A model generated the notes under the pieces. That model saw only the letters and a program-made list of their open reading frames with translations, was not told where the DNA came from and ran no database searches. A stretch of DNA of 21,522 bases. Origin: Ruminococcus flavefaciens. Lineage in GTDB: Bacteria; Bacillota_A; Clostridia; Oscillospirales; Ruminococcaceae. Position numbers and translations under genes: made by a program. The DNA lies in assembly GCA_004556875.1 (NCBI GenBank), contig SFFP01000011.1, positions 1 through 21,522 of the forward strand. The letters run 5' to 3'. Positions 15,728 through 21,522 of the stretch are shown one piece after another; position 1 is the first letter of the stretch; each line of letters begins with the position of its first letter.

Positions 15728-16441
15728 ATGAAAAAGCTTGATTTAGCACAGGAACTCAGCACAAACGCTTACCCGGGAAGAGGTATCGTTATCGGTAAAT
15801 CCGACTGCGGAAAGTACGCTGTTACAGCATACTTCATCATGGGCAGAAGCGAAAACAGCCGTAACCGCGTATTCATCGAGGACGGCAAGGGCATACGCAC
15901 AGAGGCTTTCGATCCTTCAAAGCTCACTGATCCCCACCTTATCATCTACGCTCCTGTAAGAGTTCTCGGAAATAAGCTCATCGTCACAAACGGCGACCAG
16001 ACTGATACTATCTATGAGCTTATGGACAAGCAGTACACATTCGAGCAGGCTCTCCGCACACGCGAATTTGAGGACGATGCTCCTAACTTTACTCCTCGTA
16101 TTTCAGGTATACTCCGTTTCGGTGAAGAGGGCTTCAACTACGCTATGTCTATCCTCAAAAGCGCTAACGGCAACCCCGACTCATGCCAGAGATACACATT
16201 CAGCTATACAAATCCTATTGCAGGCGAGGGTCACTTCATTCATACATATATGGGCGACGGCAATCCGCTCCCAAGCTTTGAGGGTGAGCCTAAGCTCGTA
16301 GGCATCAGCGGTAATATCGACCAGTTCACAGATATGCTCTGGAACAATCTCAACGCTGACAACAAGGTATCTCTCTTCGTTCGCTATGTGAACCTTGAAA
16401 CAAATGCCGAGGAGACACGTATCGTAAACAAGAACAAGTAA
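15728..16441 (+). CDS. purO: IMP cyclohydrolase, archaeal PurO type
   Basis: PurO closes FAICAR to IMP, the last step of de novo synthesis, replacing the N-terminal domain of the usual bifunctional PurH. The 237-residue protein shows the PurO pattern: PGRGIVIGKS (about 16-25), the GRSENSRNRV segment, IIYAPVRVLGNKLIVTNGDQTD (about 78-99), and FTPRISGILRF (about 120-130). This fold was first described in methanogens and differs entirely from bacterial IMP cyclohydrolase. GAAAGGAG precedes the ATG. It is followed after 2 bases by the zinc-ribbon membrane protein and then by the free AICAR transformylase, which supplies its substrate. Confidence 0.93.
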   Translation: MKKLDLAQELSTNAYPGRGIVIGKSDCGKYAVTAYFIMGRSENSRNRVFIEDGKGIRTEAFDPSKLTDPHLIIYAPVRVLGNKLIVTNGDQTDTIYELMDKQYTFEQALRTREFEDDAPNFTPRISGILRFGEEGFNYAMSILKSANGNPDSCQRYTFSYTNPIAGEGHFIHTYMGDGNPLPSFEGEPKLVGISGNIDQFTDMLWNNLNADNKVSLFVRYVNLETNAEETRIVNKNK

Positions 16442-16443
16442 TA

Positions 16444-16962
16444 ATGGATATCATAAAGATACAGTGCCCTTACTGCGGCGCAAGTGTCGAAAGAAAAAAC
16501 GATGAATACTTCGGAGTCTGCCCTTACTGCGGCTCTGAGGTATGCTTCAACGATGCAAAGGCTGAAGCTGAGGTCAATGATCTCCGCGGTCAGTTAAATA
16601 CCCTTGACCAGCGCCTTGATGAAGAAAAGCAGTATAAACAGAAGCTTGCAGTATGGGAGAAAAAGCGCAGCAGAATGTACATCATCACTGGTATAATGGC
16701 ATTTTTAGGATTTCTGTTTGTAACTCTCAGCGAAGACTCAGAGGGCGCGCTCATTGCCATAGGCGTTATGCTGTTATTCGGAGCGGTCATAGGACTTATC
16801 TTTTTCTCTATTCTCAGAGCTGCCGACTGCCCTAAGCCCAATAATGGCGGAGACGCTCAGAGCACGATCAATTTTTTCAAAATATTCGGCATAGGAGTGC
16901 TGATACTCTGCGGTGCAGCTTTCCTCTCGATCATTTTTTATGGTATGCTGGGAAAACGATAA
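16444..16962 (+). CDS. Zinc-ribbon membrane protein
   Basis: This 172-residue protein begins with a zinc ribbon, CPYCG twice, with ligands C8, C11, C26 and C29. A charged helical segment follows (about 36-78, with EVNDLRGQLNTLDQRLDEE suggesting a coiled coil), then three hydrophobic helices (about 79-95, 102-122, 144-167). The ribbon probably faces the cytoplasm. The start is 2 bases after the PurO stop without its own clear ribosome binding site, so translation is probably coupled. I do not recognise a specific function; zinc-ribbon plus membrane helices are common in uncharacterised Firmicutes proteins. Confidence 0.8.
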   Translation: MDIIKIQCPYCGASVERKNDEYFGVCPYCGSEVCFNDAKAEAEVNDLRGQLNTLDQRLDEEKQYKQKLAVWEKKRSRMYIITGIMAFLGFLFVTLSEDSEGALIAIGVMLLFGAVIGLIFFSILRAADCPKPNNGGDAQSTINFFKIFGIGVLILCGAAFLSIIFYGMLGKR

Positions 16963-16972
16963 ACAAGCTGAA

Positions 16973-17009
16973 TAATTATGCATTAAGCATTATGAATTAT
17001 GAATCAATA
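16973..17009. repeat. AT-rich imperfect repeat before the AICAR transformylase gene
   Basis: The gap carries ATGCATTAAGCAT (a small palindrome) followed by two copies of GAATTATGAAT-like sequence. Such ATTATGAATT runs are common intergenic fillers in Clostridia; no function is claimed. The purine gene's own AAGGAGGAC lies just after. Confidence 0.4.
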
Positions 17010-17026
17010 TAAGGAGGACATTAACA

Positions 17027-18208
17027 ATGTCAAATGAAATGCAGTTAAAATACGGCTGTAACCCAAATCAGAAGCCTTCAAGAGTTTACATGGCTGACGG
17101 CAGCGAGCTTCCTATCGAGGTGCTCTGCGGCAAGCCCGGCTATATCAACCTTCTTGACGCTTTCAACGGCTGGCAGCTCGTTAAGGAGCTGAAGGCTGCT
17201 ACAGGTATGTGTGCAGCTACTTCATTCAAGCACGTTTCCCCTGCAGGTGCTGCTATCGGCAGACCTCTCAGCGACGACCTCAAGAAGATCTACTGGGTAG
17301 ATGATCTTGGTGAGCTTTCTCCCCTTGCAAGCGCTTATGCAAGAGCAAGAGGCGCTGACAGAATGTCCTCTTACGGCGATTTCATCGCTCTCTCTGACAA
17401 GGTAGACGTTTGCACAGCAAAGATGATACAGCGTGAGGTATCCGACGGCGTTATCGCTCCCGACTATGACCCTGAGGCTCTTGAAATACTCAAGTCAAAG
17501 AGAAAGGGCACTTACTGCATACTCAAAATGGACGAGAACTACAAGCCTGCTCCTATCGAGACAAAGCAGGTCTACGGCGTATCCTTCGAGCAGGGACGCA
17601 ATGAGCTCGATATCAACCGTGAGCTCCTCGCAAACGTTGTTACAAACAACAAGGATATCCCTGACGATAAGAAGGACGACCTCCTTATCTCTCTCATCAC
17701 TCTCAAATACACACAGTCAAACTCTGTATGCTATGTAAAGGACGGACAGGCTATCGGTATCGGTGCAGGTCAGCAGTCACGTATCCACTGCACACGTCTT
17801 GCAGGACAGAAGGCTGATAACTGGTGGCTGAGACAGTCTCCACAGGTTATGGGACTCCAGTTCGTTGACGATATCCGCCGTGCAGACCGCGACAACGCTA
17901 TCGATGTTTACATCGGCGATGAGTACGAGGACGTTCTCCGTGAGGGCGAGTGGCAGCGTATCTTCAAGGTTAAGCCTGCTGTATTCACAAGAGAGGAAAA
18001 GAAGGCTTGGCTCGCTAAGAATACAGGCGTTTGCCTCGGTTCAGACGCTTTCTTCCCATTCGGTGACAACATTGAGCGTGCTAAGAAGTCAGGCGTTGAG
18101 TATATTGCAGAGCCGGGCGGTTCTATCCGTGATGACAACGTTATCGAGACCTGCAATAAGTACAACATCGCAATGGCATTCACAGGCATTCGCCTTTTCC
18201 ACCACTAA
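17027..18208 (+). CDS. purH: AICAR transformylase, free-standing PurH C-terminal domain
   Basis: This enzyme formylates AICAR to FAICAR. At 393 residues it matches only the AICARFT domain of the bifunctional PurH (about 510-530 residues), with no cyclohydrolase domain. The catalytic Lys-His pair is in SFKHVSPAGAA (K68, H69). Other family segments are TQSNSVCYVKDGQAIGIGAGQQSRIHC, SDAFFPFGDNIERA and EPGGSIRDD. The product is then closed by the PurO-type enzyme encoded two genes upstream. ATAAGGAGGAC precedes the ATG. A strong terminator follows 15 bases after the stop, closing the long pur unit. The symbol purH is used loosely because half of PurH is absent. Confidence 0.95.
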   Translation: MSNEMQLKYGCNPNQKPSRVYMADGSELPIEVLCGKPGYINLLDAFNGWQLVKELKAATGMCAATSFKHVSPAGAAIGRPLSDDLKKIYWVDDLGELSPLASAYARARGADRMSSYGDFIALSDKVDVCTAKMIQREVSDGVIAPDYDPEALEILKSKRKGTYCILKMDENYKPAPIETKQVYGVSFEQGRNELDINRELLANVVTNNKDIPDDKKDDLLISLITLKYTQSNSVCYVKDGQAIGIGAGQQSRIHCTRLAGQKADNWWLRQSPQVMGLQFVDDIRRADRDNAIDVYIGDEYEDVLREGEWQRIFKVKPAVFTREEKKAWLAKNTGVCLGSDAFFPFGDNIERAKKSGVEYIAEPGGSIRDDNVIETCNKYNIAMAFTGIRLFHH

Positions 18209-18223
18209 TTCAACAACAACTCG

Positions 18224-18254
18224 GCTGCGGTCAGCATTTGACCGCAGCTTTTTT
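18224..18254 (+). terminator. Intrinsic terminator after the AICAR transformylase gene
   Basis: A perfect 10-base stem, GCTGCGGTCA (18224-18233) with TGACCGCAGC (18239-18248), has a 5-base loop and is followed by six Ts. It is the first strong rho-independent terminator on the plus strand after 3435. Confidence 0.93.
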
Positions 18255-18306
18255 GTTTCTACATAAATATCTGTCAATATTATTTCCGAAACAGGCAATA
18301 AATCTC

Positions 18307-18335
18307 TTGAAATATTTCTGCTGTTATGATATACT
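18307..18335 (+). promoter_or_regulatory. Extended -10 promoter for the membrane-protein/purD unit
   Basis: TTGAAA (18307-18312) and TATACT (18330-18335) are 17 bases apart, with a TG one base before the -10 box. The predicted start is near 18342, about 70 bases ahead of the ATG at 18410. Together with the terminator just upstream it marks a new transcription unit. Confidence 0.75.
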
Positions 18336-18409
18336 ATATTAGTATAAAAATATAATCGCGGTATTATCGCAGAAGCATAATGTCATTTCATTATTTCGGG
18401 GGGAAATAT

Positions 18410-18928
18410 ATGGGCAGCTATCATTCTATCTCACTAAGAAAACTATACATCACAGCAGCCGTTTTCAGCGGCGTTTACATAATATCTTCAATACTCGCAT
18501 ACATACTTTCAGGCGATATTTTCAATGCTATTGCAAATGCTGACTTTAAATCCAATCATCCCGAGATGATAATTTCTGCAAAATGTAAGGCTCTTCTTTG
18601 TGTTATACAATTAGTCTGGTTTCCATTTGTGATATATATATTCAGCTGTGTCGGCTGGGCATTCTCGGCAAAACGGTGTAAGCGTACACTAAAAGCCGCG
18701 CCTGCGCTATGGATATTTGGTTTTATAGCCGAACACGCCTTAGCTCTCCTTATATCACATCTTCCAATAGCTGACGGACATATTTCAGAACGCTGGCTCA
18801 TACAGCGCACAGAATATATAACTTTTTTCTTTAGTATACTCCTTGTGGGCGCACTTGTGCTCGTTTGTACAGCCGCCGCACTTGGAATAGACGAAGACCG
18901 TCACGTTAAACATCTGAAATACAAATAA
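18410..18928 (+). CDS. Four-helix membrane protein of unknown function
   Basis: This 172-residue protein has four predicted membrane helices (about 10-33, 57-78, 90-108 and 133-155) and a charged C-terminal tail (IDEDRHVKHLKYK). The ATG at 18410 is 6 bases after a run of six Gs; an in-frame ATG ten codons earlier lacks a ribosome binding site. Codon use is AT-richer (more ATA and TTA) than in the pur genes. It is followed after 11 bases by a second membrane protein of similar size and layout. I do not recognise the family. Confidence 0.75.
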   Translation: MGSYHSISLRKLYITAAVFSGVYIISSILAYILSGDIFNAIANADFKSNHPEMIISAKCKALLCVIQLVWFPFVIYIFSCVGWAFSAKRCKRTLKAAPALWIFGFIAEHALALLISHLPIADGHISERWLIQRTEYITFFFSILLVGALVLVCTAAALGIDEDRHVKHLKYK

Positions 18929-18939
18929 GGAGCACAACA

Positions 18940-19449
18940 ATGCAGAAACCAAATTCACTAAGGATCACATTACTTATTTCAACACTTTTATGTATTATCA
19001 AGCTTGGATTAGATATTTTCTTTATAATGTACAGCCATTCTTCGGTGTATACAGTTCTTTTCGGAGAAAATATCCCCGGCATGGTACTTCCCACACAAGT
19101 TAAGCTCGGACTTATTACCGAAGCACTAATAGTCTCTGCACCTATATGTATAGTTGCATCTGTCAATTTTGTATATAAGGATCTTAAATACAAAAGAGGC
19201 ATAATAACGCTTATCCTGTCAATAATAATGTTCCTGACTGACTATGCAGGCTCTATAGTAGTAAATCGAATAATATGCAAAAAAATCGAGAAAGTTTACG
19301 GTGTAGAGCTGATGGATGTCGTTAATCGGGTAAATTCATTAAGGATATTCTCAGGATGCCTTGTATGCGCCGCGTTCGTTATGGTCTGCTGCTGTGCGTC
19401 CATAGAAATATACGGCGGAAGATTAGCTGAACAAAAAGGAACTGTTTAA
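18940..19449 (+). CDS. Second four-helix membrane protein of unknown function
   Basis: This 169-residue protein has about four hydrophobic helices (8-30, 58-80, 88-110 and 135-158) and short loops, with TDYAGSIVVNRII as its most distinctive stretch. TAAGGAGC precedes the ATG. It is similar in size and topology to the gene before it, but I see no convincing sequence identity. Its stop overlaps the next start by one base (TAATG). AT-rich codon use is shared with both neighbours. Function unknown. Confidence 0.75.
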   Translation: MQKPNSLRITLLISTLLCIIKLGLDIFFIMYSHSSVYTVLFGENIPGMVLPTQVKLGLITEALIVSAPICIVASVNFVYKDLKYKRGIITLILSIIMFLTDYAGSIVVNRIICKKIEKVYGVELMDVVNRVNSLRIFSGCLVCAAFVMVCCCASIEIYGGRLAEQKGTV

Positions 19450-20435
19450 TGAAAAAAATCATCATCATTCTGTCATCCGTCATCATCGTTCTGGGCGCAG
19501 TTTTGTTTGGTGGATACTTATACACCACACACCCGTCCGAGGAGTATGGGTTGAAAAACTTCAGCTTTAAAGTGCCTGACGGCTTCGAGTGCATCGACCA
19601 TACAGTCGATCATTCATTTACCTACAAGTTTTTTGGCGAAACAATATTCATTAGAGACTTAGATATGAACTGTGATCTCGAAACGGCAAAAAATTATGTG
19701 TACCGAATCAGTGAAGTCACAAAGTTTGAAAAGCTCGAAGGATACCCGTATGACGGCTATTACTGTACTGCAAAGCCCGTTTTTTGGAGCGAAGATGATG
19801 AAAAGAGCGTACAGATCGGGTACATTCTCGGAACAGATACAAACTATTTTGATATATACTGTGATTGCACTCCATTAAAGGCAAAGATCATAAAACCTAT
19901 AATTGCAAAGATAGCAAAAACTGCAAAATACACCTCTGATTTCCGACTTGCAGATAAGCCCGATGTGTATGACTGTGAATATTTAAGCGTATACACAGGC
20001 TCAAAATACTATTGCAGGGAATGTGATGAAACTTATGCAGTCCCCCCCGATCACATACTCTCGTTAGAAGAAAACTATGCTAATACCGATAATCCTGCAA
20101 AAATAGTTTTTCCTGCACTGGAAATAAAGGTCTATGATAACGGCAAATCACCTGTTGAACTTGCAGATGACGTTTATAATGGTTTCCTTGAAACAGAAGA
20201 ATCTGTAAAAGATATCCGTCCCGACGGATTCTACGATGAAGTGACGAGAGAACAGAGGGATATGTTTGGTTTAAAATGCGAACTCGTCCACTCAATGGAC
20301 AAGAATTATTGCTTCGATTATTACTATTTCAGCAATGGCAAATATACCTATTATATCAATGTAAAATACACCAAAAATGCTGACGAAGCCGATATAAAGG
20401 AAATGCTTGACGGCATTACAATAAAGAATAAATAA
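19449..20435 (+). CDS. Membrane-anchored two-domain protein of unknown function
   Basis: This 328-residue protein has an N-terminal membrane segment (about 4-24, IIIILSSVIIVLGAVLFGGYL) and a long Tyr/Asp/Glu/Cys-rich part probably outside the membrane. The part divides into two regions of similar rhythm: 38-160 begins FSFKVPDGFEC and ends in a Lys/Ile-rich helix; 218-328 has a central Tyr-rich strand (CFDYYYFSNGKYTYYINVKY) and ends DEADIKEMLDGITIKNK, much as PsbP-like lipoproteins do. This resemblance is weak. Between them are four Cys (CEY, YCREC) that could form disulfides or a metal site. The start overlaps the previous stop by one base, with AAAAAGGAAC just upstream. purD follows after 28 bases. 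Confidence 0.75.
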   Translation: MKKIIIILSSVIIVLGAVLFGGYLYTTHPSEEYGLKNFSFKVPDGFECIDHTVDHSFTYKFFGETIFIRDLDMNCDLETAKNYVYRISEVTKFEKLEGYPYDGYYCTAKPVFWSEDDEKSVQIGYILGTDTNYFDIYCDCTPLKAKIIKPIIAKIAKTAKYTSDFRLADKPDVYDCEYLSVYTGSKYYCRECDETYAVPPDHILSLEENYANTDNPAKIVFPALEIKVYDNGKSPVELADDVYNGFLETEESVKDIRPDGFYDEVTREQRDMFGLKCELVHSMDKNYCFDYYYFSNGKYTYYINVKYTKNADEADIKEMLDGITIKNK

Positions 20436-20463
20436 GTATTTACATACAGGAGGAATAAATCCA

Positions 20464-21522
20464 ATGAAAAATGTATTAGTAGTAGGCGGCGGCGGACGCG
20501 AACACGCCATCATAATGAAGCTTGCTGAAAGTCCTAAGGTAGGAAAGCTCTACTGTACCCCTGGCAACGGCGGTATCTCAAAGTATGCTGAGTGCTTCAA
20601 CGTAGGCGCTACAGATGTTGACGGAGTAGTAGCTCTTGCAAAGCAGCTCAAGCCTGATATGGTCGTAGTAGCTCCTGATGATCCGCTTGTACTCGGAATG
20701 GTAGACGCTCTTCAGAAAGAAGGCTTCATGACATTCGGTCCTAAGGCTAATGCTGCTATAATTGAAGGCTCTAAGGTATTCTCAAAAGAGCTTATGAAAA
20801 AGTACAACATTCCTACAGCTTTCTATGAGGTATTCACAGAGTCCGACAAGGCTATCGCTTACCTCAAGGAGCAGAACAGCTATCCTGCTGTTATCAAGGC
20901 TGACGGTCTTGCTCTCGGAAAGGGCGTTATCATCGCTCAGAACGAGGAAGAAGCTGTTGCAGCTGTTCACGAGATGATAGACGAGCTTAAATTCGGCAAA
21001 AGCTCAGCACGTATAGTGATTGAAGAATTCCTCACAGGTCCTGAGGTGTCTGTTCTCAGCTTTACAGACGGCAAGACTATGGTGCCTATGATATCTTCAA
21101 TGGATCACAAACGCGCTCTCGACGGCGATAAGGGTCTTAACACTGGCGGTATGGGTACTATTTCTCCTAACCCTTGCTACACAGAAGATGTTGCTAAGGA
21201 GTGTATGGAAAAGATCTTCATTCCTACCATGAACGCTATGAACGCTGAGGGACGTACATTTGAAGGCTGTCTCTACTTCGGACTTATGATAACTCCAAAA
21301 GGACCTAAGGTAATTGAGTATAACTGCCGTTTCGGTGACCCTGAGACACAGGTAGTACTCCCTATGCTCGATGCTGACCTCTATGAGATATTCGAGGCTA
21401 TATACAACCATGAGCTTGACAAGGTGGACATCAAGTGGCATAAGGGAAGCTGTGCCTGCGTAGTTATGGCAAGCGGCGGATATCCCGAAAGCTATCCTAA
21501 GGGAATAGTAATGAACGGATTT
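20464..21522 (+). CDS. purD: Phosphoribosylamine-glycine ligase (GAR synthetase), 3' end cut by window
   Basis: PurD joins glycine to phosphoribosylamine with ATP, the step after PurF. The first 353 codons are present and the frame is open at the edge; the full enzyme is usually about 420 residues. Seen are the N-terminal VLVVGGGGREHAI (4-16), CTPGNGGI, the variant VVVAPDDPLVLGMVDAL (usually VGPExPL), and the ATP-grasp elements YPAVIKADGLALGKGV, NTGGMGTISP and EYNCRFGDPETQVVLP (metal ligands Glu and Asn). AGGAGG lies 10 bases before the ATG. It is placed at the end of the second unit, after three membrane-protein genes, rather than in the main pur run. Confidence 0.97.
   Translation, partial: MKNVLVVGGGGREHAIIMKLAESPKVGKLYCTPGNGGISKYAECFNVGATDVDGVVALAKQLKPDMVVVAPDDPLVLGMVDALQKEGFMTFGPKANAAIIEGSKVFSKELMKKYNIPTAFYEVFTESDKAIAYLKEQNSYPAVIKADGLALGKGVIIAQNEEEAVAAVHEMIDELKFGKSSARIVIEEFLTGPEVSVLSFTDGKTMVPMISSMDHKRALDGDKGLNTGGMGTISPNPCYTEDVAKECMEKIFIPTMNAMNAEGRTFEGCLYFGLMITPKGPKVIEYNCRFGDPETQVVLPMLDADLYEIFEAIYNHELDKVDIKWHKGSCACVVMASGGYPESYPKGIVMNGF

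Noticed and set aside
1..21522. CRISPR arrays, tRNA or rRNA genes, complete insertion sequences, purine riboswitch
   Set aside because: None was recognised on reading; no regular repeat-spacer pattern, tRNA-like cloverleaf or transposase was found.

Overview
The window looks like chromosome of a low-to-moderate GC Clostridia bacterium, most likely a cellulolytic Ruminococcus or close relative. The evidence is the co-directional de novo purine genes with clear AGGAGG ribosome binding sites, a bacterial expansin carrying a dockerin-like calcium loop, an archaeal-type IMP cyclohydrolase paired with a free-standing AICAR transformylase, and families common in gut Clostridia (DUF4272, DUF6440, CmpB-type membrane protein). 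The genus is an inference.

Left end (1-2892, minus strand): a truncated helical protein gene, and upstream of it a 792-residue protein with an N-terminal His/Cys zinc-site-like region and a long repetitive Pro/Gln-rich body. A good promoter (TTGATT, 17 bases, TATAAT) drives this side from the 542-base divergent intergenic region at 2893-3434.

Middle (3435-18208, all plus strand): a membrane-linked family 2 glycosyltransferase, a WG-repeat membrane protein, two related lipoproteins, then purE, a DUF4272 protein, a HAD phosphatase, a DUF6440 protein, purC, purF, purM, a secreted expansin, a DUF3592 protein, purN, a CmpB-like membrane protein, a PurO-type IMP cyclohydrolase, a zinc-ribbon membrane protein and an AICAR transformylase. 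Gaps are mostly short, with several overlaps or 2-4 base gaps, and I saw no strong terminator until 18224-18254. The pur genes cover PRPP to phosphoribosylamine (PurF), GAR to formyl-GAR (PurN), FGAM to AIR (PurM), AIR carboxylation (PurE), SAICAR synthesis (PurC), AICAR formylation and ring closure to IMP (PurO). PurL, PurB and PurK are not in the window.

Right end (18307-21522, plus strand): a new promoter starts a second unit of three AT-richer membrane or anchored proteins of unknown function, followed by purD (GAR synthetase), which runs off the window.

The most notable points are a PurF whose N-terminal glutaminase nucleophile is replaced by glycine, an expansin with a half-dockerin lodged between purM and purN, the split route from AICAR to IMP, and a 73-base imperfect palindrome between purF and purM.
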